Assembly (NCBI GenBank): GCA_018067325.1
Contig: JAGPUU010000123.1
Span: 1 to 8,954, forward strand
Direction: 5' to 3'
Source of the DNA: Amphritea sp.
Lineage (GTDB): Bacteria; Pseudomonadota; Gammaproteobacteria; Pseudomonadales; Balneatricaceae
DNA length: 8,954 bases
Shown: positions 1-6,323 of the stretch, in pieces
Position numbering within the stretch: position 1 is the first letter of the stretch
Layout of the letters: each line of letters begins with the position of its first letter
Program-made: the position numbers and the translations under genes
Notes under the pieces: model-generated
Databases searched by the model: none
Told to the model about the DNA's origin: nothing
Seen by the model: only the letters and a program-made list of their open reading frames with translations

Positions 1-1337
1 CAGCAAACAGTTTTGGTTTTAGGATGAACCGCAACCCACTCCGGACGATCCATGGTCGTTGCGCCAACGACAGTGGCTGCTTCACGGGCATAGATGACGA
101 CTTCTGCCTGGCTGTTGAAACCGTTCTCTTTAGTCAGTCCGTTCTTACCGTAAGTCAGTTCCAGCCATTCACCTTTGCCTTTTACTTCACCTGTTTCAGC
201 ACTGAAACGGGAAACATACAGAGTACCTTCATCCAGCAGGCTGCGATTAGCCGCTTTGTCTTCAGGGTTGAATTTGTTCTTGGTGACAAACTTATACAGA
301 TGCTCGCCACGCTCGTCATCACCTAGGTACACAACGACGTGCCCATTGTCGGCGATAGTGACTGCTGCGTTTTCATGCTTGAAACGGCCCAGTGCGGTCC
401 GCTTCATCGGAGTAGAACTGGGATCCATCGGATCGATTTCTACAACCCAGCCGTGGCGATTAGGTTCATTTGGTTCTTTGGTGATATCGAAGCGGTCATC
501 GAATTTGAACCACTTATATTTGCTGTTATCTTTCAGACCGTAGCGTTTCTCATGATCATTCAGGGCAACACCAGGCTTAGCAAAGTAGCCGTTGAAGTTC
601 TCTTCACAAGTCAGATATGTGCCCCAGGGTGTTTCACCATTGGCGCAGTTATTGAATGTGCCTAATACCTTGGTGCCTGTATTATCAGCGCTGGTTTTTA
701 GTAAGTCGTGTCCAGCGGCAGGTCCAGCTAGCATCATTGCTGTGTTGGCAGTGATGCGACGATTATATTCAGACTCTTTACGGTATTCCCATCCATCTGC
801 AGTACGCTTGATTTCAAAGATTGAAACTCCGTGTGCGGCCTGTGCTTTTTTCACATCGTCGGCGGTCATTGTGTCGCCTTTGTGATCAAACAGCAGTTTA
901 TAGTTGGTGTATTCGTTGTTAACAGCCAGCAGCGCTCTGTCTTCAGACAAAGGAAAGAAGGTCATTCCATCGGTGTTATCACCGAACTGACCCGCTTGAG
1001 CGCTGGCCGGTTGCCTGCCACTCTCATCAAACATCGGGGCGCCTTTCAGGATTGGGTCACCCCAAGAGATCAGTGGCTTTGCAACATAGCCTTCAGGAAC
1101 AACAAAAGTATCAGCCGTGCTGGCTGGCACTTTTTTGAAACCCAGTAACTTACTGTCTGGGTTGGCGGTAGCAGCAATGGCCGCAGTTAAAGGGTTTGCA
1201 GCCAAGAAAAGACCCATGGCGGTCGCGCCACCTTGCATAAAGCGGCGACGGCTCAAACCGGCATCGATAATTTTGCTGAAATCAGAGTCTTTTTCGGCGT
1301 GCATCGCAGAGTCGGCCTGCAGTTGATCTTTGTTCAT
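1..1337 (-). CDS. phoX: PhoX-family alkaline phosphatase, Tat-exported (3' end outside window)
   Basis: Reading the minus strand from the ATG at 1337 gives an uninterrupted frame of 445 codons that runs off the left edge, so the C-terminus is missing; PhoX proteins are usually over 600 residues. The N-terminus carries a twin-arginine motif, SRRRFMQ at residues 29-35, followed by a hydrophobic Ala/Gly-rich stretch to about residue 55. This fits Tat export of a folded metalloenzyme to the periplasm. PhoX (DUF839) signatures appear in order: a Cys-containing segment with TPWGTYLTCEEN at 236-247, HGWVVEID at 295-302, RFKHEN at 318-323, GDDER at 339-343 and MDRPEW at 429-434. Known family members are monomeric Fe/Ca-dependent phosphomonoesterases that release phosphate from organic esters. 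An AAGGG ribosome-binding site lies 7 nt before the start, and a PHO-box-like array lies further upstream. Family call is firm; substrate range cannot be read from the sequence. Confidence 0.93.
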   Translation of the reverse strand, partial: MNKDQLQADSAMHAEKDSDFSKIIDAGLSRRRFMQGGATAMGLFLAANPLTAAIAATANPDSKLLGFKKVPASTADTFVVPEGYVAKPLISWGDPILKGAPMFDESGRQPASAQAGQFGDNTDGMTFFPLSEDRALLAVNNEYTNYKLLFDHKGDTMTADDVKKAQAAHGVSIFEIKRTADGWEYRKESEYNRRITANTAMMLAGPAAGHDLLKTSADNTGTKVLGTFNNCANGETPWGTYLTCEENFNGYFAKPGVALNDHEKRYGLKDNSKYKWFKFDDRFDITKEPNEPNRHGWVVEIDPMDPSSTPMKRTALGRFKHENAAVTIADNGHVVVYLGDDERGEHLYKFVTKNKFNPEDKAANRSLLDEGTLYVSRFSAETGEVKGKGEWLELTYGKNGLTKENGFNSQAEVVIYAREAATVVGATTMDRPEWVAVHPKTKTVC

Positions 1338-1411
1338 TCTTAAACCCTTAGAAAAAATGTGAGTGGAATAGATTTATAGAAAGCAGACTAGACTCTATGT
1401 ATGTATCTTAG

Positions 1412-1440
1412 ATGACTTTAATATGAAGGAGTGATGACAC
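1412..1440 (-). promoter_or_regulatory. PHO box (PhoB-binding site), three 11-bp-phased repeats
   Basis: On the minus strand, reading toward phoX, three 7-mers are separated by exactly 4 nt each: GTGTCAT (1434-1440), CCTTCAT (1423-1429) and AAGTCAT (1412-1418). PhoB sites are direct repeats of CTGTCAT with an 11-bp period. The three units match this at 6, 6 and 5 of 7 positions, and all share TCAT. A weak -10 candidate, TACATA (1396-1401), begins 10 nt after the last repeat, the usual PhoB geometry in which the box replaces the -35. The orientation and the downstream phosphatase both support PhoB activation under phosphate limitation. No binding data can be seen here. Confidence 0.75.
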
Positions 1441-1539
1441 TGGGGTCAAAGCTTTTTGTTTGCTATAACCAATATAAAAGATAGTTATATGTAGCCTCTT
1501 TATGTTTATCTACATCTATATTTTTCAAAGGAAATTACT

Positions 1540-2109
1540 ATGCTGGCGTTAGTGTTGGGTCTGATTCTTTTTCTGGGTATTCACTGCATCTCCATTGTGG
1601 CAGAGCCACTGCGTAACAAGGCTGTTGCCGTCAGCGAGATCGGCTGGAAGCTGTTTTATACACTGGTCTCTTTATTGGGGTTGTGGCTGATAGCTACCGG
1701 TTACGCAGAATCTCGGCTTGATCCATCCATAATCTATGTCACCCCAGGGTGGATGCGTCATCTGGCAGCATTATTGTTACTGCCGGTGTTTGTGTTATTT
1801 CTGGCGCCGTACTTTCCTGGGCGAATAAAGAGAATAGCGGCGCACCCTCAGTTAATTGCGGTAAAACTCTGGGCAGTGTCTCACCTGTTGGTTAATGGCA
1901 GTCTGGCTGATCTTATACTGTTTGGTGGTTTTCTTGCCTGGGCTGTTGTTGACCGTATTTCAATGAAAAAACGTCAACAGCGCCCATTGCCTGGCGCACC
2001 TGAGTCTGGTTTTAATGATGTAATTCTGATCGTTATCGGGCTTGTGCTCTATGGCGTTACTGCGGTTTGGGCACATAAGTGGTTAATCGGTGTGGCGCCA
2101 TTTGGTTGA
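1540..2109 (+). CDS. NnrU-family integral membrane protein
   Basis: This 189-residue hydrophobic protein has about five membrane segments, roughly residues 1-20, 38-54, 73-92, 120-138 and 159-177. It carries the NnrU-family core: His15 in the first helix, the GWKLFYTLVSLLGLWLI block at 35-51 and the most conserved stretch, HPQLIAVKLWAVSHLLVNG, at 102-120. NnrU was named from a gene in nitric-oxide/denitrification clusters, but homologues are widespread in organisms without that context and their biochemical role is not settled. No denitrification gene or NNR/FNR-type palindrome was seen nearby, so a nitrogen-oxide role is not supported here. The start at 1540 is backed by AAGGA at 1528-1532, 7 nt upstream. 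The gene is divergent from phoX (202 bp shared upstream region) and ends 18 bp from the convergent regulator gene. Confidence 0.87.
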   Translation: MLALVLGLILFLGIHCISIVAEPLRNKAVAVSEIGWKLFYTLVSLLGLWLIATGYAESRLDPSIIYVTPGWMRHLAALLLLPVFVLFLAPYFPGRIKRIAAHPQLIAVKLWAVSHLLVNGSLADLILFGGFLAWAVVDRISMKKRQQRPLPGAPESGFNDVILIVIGLVLYGVTAVWAHKWLIGVAPFG

Positions 2110-2127
2110 GTGACTGTTAATCTGGAC

Positions 2128-2829
2128 TTAGCGGTCCAGCGCTGTGAGTCCCTGGCTGGTTTCAAGCGCCCGGCTGGGGCTTAGAAGATGCTCTCGTATC
2201 AGTTCCCGAGCGTTGATGCTTTCACGCTCAAGAAGGGCCTCAATCAGACTTTCATGTTCTTTCTGATTGGCATCAAATACGGTGCTTTCGGCCATGTTTT
2301 TATTTAGCCAGAGGTTTCTGTATCGAGAGGCTTTTTCGTATAATGAACGGCGTACCTGCATCAGGGTGGGAGAGTCGCAGCCTATAGCGATTGAAGTGTG
2401 GAATGCCTGATGGCGACGTTCCCACTCCTGCGGATCTTTTTCTACGAGACCACCAAACTTACGCATTTTATGAGCCGCCGCCATAATGCCGGCGTCCCAC
2501 TCATCATCACCTTTCTCGATTGCCAGACCGATACAGAGCGCTTCTATCTCTGCCCGGGTGGCGTAGATATCTAACATCTCCTCTCGTGATACCGGGTGCA
2601 CTTTGAACCCCCGCTGATTTTCAACCACCACCAGTTGTTCGATTAACAGTTGCGACAAGGCTTCTCGCAGCGGACTGACGCCTACCTGATAGCGTTCTTT
2701 CAGACGAGCCATCTTGAGCTTTTCGCCGGGTTGAAAGTAGCCGTTGAGAATATCCTGTTTCAGTTCACCCACCACTATCAGGGCAGAGTTGTTCCGGTTG
2801 TTGTCTACTTCTACAGGGGATCTATTCAT
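2128..2829 (-). CDS. glaR: GntR/FCD-family regulator of glutarate catabolism (CsiR/GlaR type)
   Basis: This 233-residue protein has an N-terminal winged helix-turn-helix at about residues 16-80, including ARLKERYQVGVSPLREALSQL at 41-61. An all-helical FCD ligand-binding domain follows at about 84-220. Likely metal-ligand histidines of FCD domains are His144 (AFHTSI), His192 (KEHESL) and His214 (REHLL). It resembles E. coli CsiR/GlaR, which represses csiD-lhgO and is relieved by glutarate. Here it is divergent from glaH-lhgO, which strongly supports the same role; glutarate as inducer is inferred from that homologue. The ATG at 2829 has no good Shine-Dalgarno sequence (only a weak TAAG), and the first 15 or so residues are polar and variable. 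The start is nevertheless the only reasonable one before the helix-turn-helix. A 5' leader of about 94 nt is expected from the promoter proposed at 2930-2958. Confidence 0.88.
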   Translation of the reverse strand: MNRSPVEVDNNRNNSALIVVGELKQDILNGYFQPGEKLKMARLKERYQVGVSPLREALSQLLIEQLVVVENQRGFKVHPVSREEMLDIYATRAEIEALCIGLAIEKGDDEWDAGIMAAAHKMRKFGGLVEKDPQEWERRHQAFHTSIAIGCDSPTLMQVRRSLYEKASRYRNLWLNKNMAESTVFDANQKEHESLIEALLERESINARELIREHLLSPSRALETSQGLTALDR

Positions 2830-2929
2830 GGTTAATTCGGCTTAGTTAGCTGTTTTTTAAAGATTTATGCTCTATCTATCACGCTATTCTAAAGTAACGA
2901 TATTAATTAGTTAAGAGAATTAAATGAAA

Positions 2930-2958
2930 ATAATGTTGACGATATATAAAAATGTCGA
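2930..2958 (-). promoter_or_regulatory. Candidate sigma-70 promoter for glaR, mirror image of the glaH promoter
   Basis: On the minus strand, TCGACA (from 2958 to 2953, 5/6 to the -35 consensus) is followed after exactly 17 nt by CATTAT (2935 to 2930). This is the same -10 hexamer and spacing as the promoter on the opposite strand, because both are built from the same inverted repeat. Transcription would start near 2923 and lead into glaR. Such a face-to-face arrangement predicts autoregulation and mutual exclusion of the two transcripts. Confidence 0.45.
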
Positions 2959-2964
2959 CATTAT
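2936..2964 (+). promoter_or_regulatory. Candidate sigma-70 promoter for glaH
   Basis: TTGACG (2936-2941, 5/6 to the -35 consensus) is followed after exactly 17 nt by CATTAT (2959-2964, 4/6 to the -10 consensus). Transcription would begin near 2971, leaving a leader of about 140 nt before glaH. The -35 lies mostly in the left arm of the inverted repeat and the -10 in the right arm, so repressor binding would block RNA polymerase. E. coli csiD is CRP- and sigma-S-dependent; no clear CRP site (TGTGA-N6-TCACA) was seen here. Confidence 0.5.
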
Positions 2965-3111
2965 TAGCTTGCGTTGCTGCTGACTCAATCTATACGGCCC
3001 TGTTTCAGAAGCTGATAGCACCCCATTGAATTGATAAGAACTCCAGTACCTGGCCGTTGTACCTGAAGAGAGTTCGTTAAAAAAAACAGATACAGTTTTG
3101 GAGAGAAGAAT

Positions 3112-4062
3112 ATGACAGCTCTATTGCGTGAAGTTGAAACGACTGAACCACAAGGTTATTCCGTTGCGCCCTATGCCGCTAATAAACGTTTGCAGGTTGT
3201 TACCCTGACTACAGAGACCATTGTGGCCTTTGCTAAGGCGATAGCCGAGTGGCCAGTGCAGGCGTTGGAATATAAGCCATTTCTTCGTTATGCAGTTGCT
3301 GACAAGCTTGATGCTATCACCGGCTATTCCCTGGGTAAATTTCTTAGCGAAACCATACAAAACCGTGATACCGGAGCCTTCCTGCTGCAATATGAAGGTG
3401 AACCTGAGATAGAAGCGGGTGAGGAACGTACTGAATTTGATGTTAAATTGTCTACGGCGATCTCTCATCTTATCGGTATGCCAAATCATGATGCTATGTA
3501 CGGTAAGTACTATGCTCGCTTCACGGTATTGAACGATGATAATTCTGATAGTTACCTGCGTCAGGCGCACCGTCGGATGGAACTTCATAATGATGGCACT
3601 TACGTCAATGAGCGTACTGATTTCGTATTGATGCAGAAGCTTGGTGAAGCGCATATGGACGGCGGTGACTCTCTATTGCTGCACGTGGATGACTGGGCTG
3701 AACTGGATCGTTTCTATCGTCATCCTTTGGCTAAACAGGACATTGTATGGGGCGCACCGAAGTCTAAGAACATAGAATCCAAGATTGAGCACCCGGTCTT
3801 TTTTGAAGAGGACAAAAACGGTAAGCCGCACATGCTGTTTATCGATCAGTTCGCTGAACCACAGAATATGGCTGAAGGTATCTATCTGTATGAGATGGGT
3901 AAGTCTTTGGAAGAGGATGAAAACTTCTTCCGTGTTCGTTTGCCAGTTGGAACTATGCTGGTGGCTCAGAACCATTGTTGGCTGCATGGCCGTGACAAGT
4001 TTGTTGCACATCCGCAGCTGAGTCGAGAACTGCTGCGTCAACGTGGCCATTTTACTAAGTAA
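3112..4062 (+). CDS. glaH: Glutarate 2-hydroxylase, Fe(II)/2-oxoglutarate dioxygenase (GlaH/CsiD)
   Basis: This cytoplasmic enzyme hydroxylates glutarate to L-2-hydroxyglutarate, consuming O2 and 2-oxoglutarate and releasing succinate and CO2. The 316-residue length is normal for CsiD. The iron facial triad is visible: the HxD motif is His159-Asn-Asp161 (MELHNDGTYVNERTD), and the distal His is His292 in CWLHGRDKF. Arginines at 305, 309 and 311 follow, one of which should bind the 2-oxoglutarate carboxylate. DGGDSLLLHVDDW at 183-195 and IDQFAEPQN at 244-252 are also family-like. The start at 3112 has a strong GGAGAG at 3100-3105, spaced 6 nt. It is the first gene of a glaH-lhgO pair with glaR divergent, matching the lysine/cadaverine-to-glutarate disposal route. 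Two overlapping minus-strand open frames inside the gene are shadows. Confidence 0.96.
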   Translation: MTALLREVETTEPQGYSVAPYAANKRLQVVTLTTETIVAFAKAIAEWPVQALEYKPFLRYAVADKLDAITGYSLGKFLSETIQNRDTGAFLLQYEGEPEIEAGEERTEFDVKLSTAISHLIGMPNHDAMYGKYYARFTVLNDDNSDSYLRQAHRRMELHNDGTYVNERTDFVLMQKLGEAHMDGGDSLLLHVDDWAELDRFYRHPLAKQDIVWGAPKSKNIESKIEHPVFFEEDKNGKPHMLFIDQFAEPQNMAEGIYLYEMGKSLEEDENFFRVRLPVGTMLVAQNHCWLHGRDKFVAHPQLSRELLRQRGHFTK

Positions 4063-4092
4063 TTCAGAGCATCAATAAGCGCTGATATACTT

Positions 4093-4130
4093 CGACGGAG
4101 CCGTAATAAGGGCTCCGTCGTTTTTTGTTT
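4093..4130 (+). terminator. Strong intrinsic terminator between glaH and lhgO
   Basis: A perfect 10-bp stem, CGACGGAGCC (4093-4102) with GGCTCCGTCG (4111-4120), encloses an 8-nt loop and is followed directly by six T and then GTTT. It begins about 30 nt after the glaH stop and lies within the 86-nt gap to lhgO. Its position suggests that most glaH transcripts end here and that lhgO receives only read-through, or that the structure stabilises the upstream glaH message. Confidence 0.88.
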
Positions 4131-4148
4131 TCTGAAGGGTGAATAATA

Positions 4149-5357
4149 ATGACATACGATTACATCATCATCGGCGGCGGTATCGTCGGTATGTCTACTG
4201 GATGGCAGCTACAACAGCGTTATCCTGAAGCCAATATTCTGTTGCTGGAAAAAGAGGCTGTTTATTCAAAGCACCAGACGGGCCACAACAGTGGTGTTAT
4301 CCATGCGGGGGTTTATTACGCTCCGGGAAGTCTTAAGGCACAGTTTTGTAAAGCGGGCGTCGCCGCGACAATGAAGTTTTGTGATGAGAACAATGTGCCC
4401 TATAACCAGTGCGGTAAGTTGCTGGTGGCCACTACCGAACAGGAAGTGGAACGGATGTTGGCGCTGTATAAACGCTGTGATGAAAATGGTATTGATGTAG
4501 AACTGCTTGATGCCGACCAGCTACATGCTCGCGAACCCAATATTATTGGCATGGGTGCTATCCTGGTTAAAGATACCGCGATTGTGAATTACCAGCAGGT
4601 AACGATCAAGATGGCGGAACAGTTTGTTGGGTTGGGTGGCGATGCTCGTCTGAACCATAAGGTGATTGGCCTGAAGGAAACGTCTGATGAGGTGACCGTC
4701 GATGCGCTGCATGATGGTCAAAAAGTCAGTTTTAAAGGTCGATTCCTGATTACTTGTTCCGGGCTGATGGCTGATCGTACGACGAAGATGCTGGGCATTA
4801 AAACTGACTTTCAGATCATTCCTTTTCGGGGTGAATACTATAAGTTACCGGAAAAATATAACCAGATCGTGAATCATTTGATCTATCCAATTCCTGATCC
4901 TGAACTGCCATTTCTGGGGGTTCACCTGACCCGAATGATTGATGGTTCTGTTACTGTCGGGCCAAACGCGGTACAAGGCTGGAAGCGGGAAGGGTATGGA
5001 AAGATTAATATCAGTTTGCGCGATATCTGGGATATGGTTACTTTCCCAGGGTTCTGGCGGGTGCTTAAGGATCATATAGGCACCGGTATCGTCGAAACTA
5101 AGAACTCCCTTTGGAAGCCGGGTTACCTGAAACTGGTGCAGAAGTACTGTCCGCAATTAAAAGTGGAAGACCTGCAACACTATCCGGCGGGGGTTAGAGC
5201 TCAGGCAGTGATGAACGATGGATCACTGGTTCACGACTTTCTGTTTGCTGAAAGTCCACGTTCGCTGCATGTCTGTAATGCCCCATCCCCGGCGGCTACT
5301 TCAGCTATTCCTATTGGCGAGTATATTTGCGATAAAATAGTGAAACAGACTGTTTAA
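4149..5357 (+). CDS. lhgO: L-2-hydroxyglutarate dehydrogenase/oxidase, FAD-dependent (LhgO)
   Basis: This enzyme oxidises L-2-hydroxyglutarate to 2-oxoglutarate; the E. coli homologue is membrane-associated and donates electrons to the quinone pool. The 402-residue protein is of the DAO-type FAD family. An N-terminal Rossmann dinucleotide-binding motif GGGIVG is at residues 9-14, with acidic Glu34 after the second strand. KHQTGHNSGVIHAGVYY at 41-57 is the family signature. PAGVRAQAVMNDGS near the C-terminal third and the terminal NAPSPAATSAIPIGEYI (FAD-closing segment) are also characteristic. No transmembrane helix or signal peptide is evident, so any membrane association would be peripheral. 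The start has AAGGGT at 4135-4140, 8 nt upstream. The gene completes the GlaH reaction by regenerating the 2-oxoglutarate co-substrate. It is separated from glaH by a terminator, so the two genes may not be made in equal amounts. Confidence 0.95.
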   Translation: MTYDYIIIGGGIVGMSTGWQLQQRYPEANILLLEKEAVYSKHQTGHNSGVIHAGVYYAPGSLKAQFCKAGVAATMKFCDENNVPYNQCGKLLVATTEQEVERMLALYKRCDENGIDVELLDADQLHAREPNIIGMGAILVKDTAIVNYQQVTIKMAEQFVGLGGDARLNHKVIGLKETSDEVTVDALHDGQKVSFKGRFLITCSGLMADRTTKMLGIKTDFQIIPFRGEYYKLPEKYNQIVNHLIYPIPDPELPFLGVHLTRMIDGSVTVGPNAVQGWKREGYGKINISLRDIWDMVTFPGFWRVLKDHIGTGIVETKNSLWKPGYLKLVQKYCPQLKVEDLQHYPAGVRAQAVMNDGSLVHDFLFAESPRSLHVCNAPSPAATSAIPIGEYICDKIVKQTV

Positions 5358-5386
5358 TTAATATTTTCAGTTATAAGTTCAATGTT

Positions 5387-5409
5387 AATGCACCCTAGGG
5401 TGCATTTTT
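5387..5409 (+). terminator. Intrinsic terminator after lhgO
   Basis: AATGCACCCTAGGGTGCATT (5387-5406) is a perfect 20-bp palindrome that folds into a hairpin with a tight central loop. It runs into a five-T tract (5405-5409), 30 nt after the lhgO stop. It closes the glutarate transcription unit and separates it from the methyltransferase gene. Confidence 0.85.
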
Positions 5410-5535
5410 CGTCTTTAAGCTCTGTTCGCTATATGTATGGTTCTCCTGTAGCCTGAAGTTTCAAAGCATTTTCCTTGTGAAATACCCGCTTTATATCAAG
5501 CCATCTGCTATTCACTTTATCCGTCAGGAAACAGT

Positions 5536-6183
5536 ATGGCAGTCAGAGTCCGTTACGATACCCATGAGTTTGATAAGGTCGACATTCATTTGCGCTCTCT
5601 GCGCAGTAATCAGGAGTTTGAAGATGATAAGGGTGAAGCTGAAGCGCTAGGTATCTCATCCGCCAGCTGGCCTCTCTTCGGTATTGTCTGGCCTTCAGGT
5701 CAAGTACTGGCCCATCATCTGTTTCAGACCGATTATAAAGGTAAGCGAATTTTAGAAGTTGGTTGTGGAATCGGCTTGACCAGTGTGCTATTGAACCATC
5801 TCGAGGCTGATATCACGGCGACTGATTACCACCCTCAGGCGGAAGCCTTTATGCAGTGTAATACTGATCTTAATGATGATTCCAAAGTACCTTTTGTTCG
5901 GACAGGCTGGGCTGATGCGGTAACCGATATCGGAAAATTCGATCTGGTGATTGGCAGTGACCTGCTGTATGAAGATGAGCATGTCGGTCTGTTAGCGCAG
6001 TTTATCTGTCAGCATAGTAAGCCTGAGAGCCAGATTATTTTGGTCGATCCCGGTCGTGGACGGCACGCACGCTTTAGTAAGCTGGTGGCAAAAGAGGGTT
6101 TTAATCTGAAGCAGGTCAAACCTGAGCAACCGGGTTATTTAGAGAATCCGTTCAAAGGCGTGATCCTTAATTATAGTCGTTAA
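5536..6183 (+). CDS. Class I SAM-dependent methyltransferase, family-16 (protein-lysine methyltransferase-like)
   Basis: This 215-residue protein has a seven-strand methyltransferase fold. The SAM-binding motif I is LEVGCGIG at residues 73-80, an acidic Asp97 follows at the second strand (ITATDYHP), and a post-II motif DLLYED is at 142-147. The SSASWPLFGIVWPSGQVLAHHL segment at 41-62 before motif I and the D-L-L-Y signature are typical of the Methyltransf_16/METTL group. That group includes protein-lysine methyltransferases such as the ETF-beta enzyme. The substrate is not identifiable from sequence. AGGA about 7 nt upstream supports the start. It has its own upstream region of about 125 nt after the lhgO terminator, so it is probably not an obligatory member of the glutarate operon. 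It converges with the LysR gene across 140 bp. Confidence 0.82.
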   Translation: MAVRVRYDTHEFDKVDIHLRSLRSNQEFEDDKGEAEALGISSASWPLFGIVWPSGQVLAHHLFQTDYKGKRILEVGCGIGLTSVLLNHLEADITATDYHPQAEAFMQCNTDLNDDSKVPFVRTGWADAVTDIGKFDLVIGSDLLYEDEHVGLLAQFICQHSKPESQIILVDPGRGRHARFSKLVAKEGFNLKQVKPEQPGYLENPFKGVILNYSR

Positions 6184-6232
6184 TCAGTTCTGATAAGTCT
6201 TAGGTATTCTGTCGTCTCTGTTTTTCTATGGC

Positions 6233-6250
6233 AGCCTAAATAATTAGGCT
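6233..6250. terminator. Hairpin between convergent genes, weak terminator candidate
   Basis: AGCCTAA (6233-6239) and TTAGGCT (6244-6250) form a 7-bp stem with a 4-nt loop, about midway between the convergent methyltransferase and LysR genes. No proper T tract follows on either strand: TACGTG on plus, GCCATAGAAAAA on minus. It could be a weak bidirectional terminator or a 3'-end stabilising hairpin. Confidence 0.35.
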
Positions 6251-6323
6251 TACGTGATATATGGCCCTTACCTCTTATTTCCATAAGGTGTGATCGTTAG
6301 TCTTTCGTATTCTATTTGGCGTT

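Larger units (their letters stand above)
2929..2965. promoter_or_regulatory. Inverted-repeat operator between glaR and glaH
   Basis: Two 12-nt arms, AATAATGTTGAC (2929-2940) and GTCGACATTATT (2954-2965), are inverted repeats with one mismatched pair and a 13-nt AT-rich spacer. The right half also contains a perfect 10-bp palindrome, ATGTCGACAT (2952-2961), partly echoed on the left as ATGTTGAC, so the element may alternatively be two sites 19 bp apart. It sits between the glaR-type gene and its presumed target and covers both candidate promoters. It is therefore the best operator candidate. The repeat is seen directly; the bound protein is inferred. Confidence 0.68.

Noticed and set aside
24..1326. 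Several overlapping plus-strand open frames across the left end
   Set aside because: They lie antisense to the phoX frame, which shows clear family motifs without interruption; none resembles a known protein or has a good ribosome-binding site.
1441..1539. Promoter for the NnrU-family gene
   Set aside because: AT-rich with several TTGTTT/TTGCTA and TATA-like hexamers, but no pair has both good matches and 16-18 nt spacing.
2966..3111. CRP site or second promoter in the glaH leader
   Set aside because: No TGTGA-N6-TCACA-like palindrome and no acceptable -35/-10 pair were found; only a short GTACCTG direct repeat (about 3044-3081) that has no evident meaning.
3121..4050. Two long minus-strand open frames (177 and 125 codons) inside glaH
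   Set aside because: They are antisense shadows of a strongly recognisable dioxygenase; their translations look like low-quality non-coding sequence.
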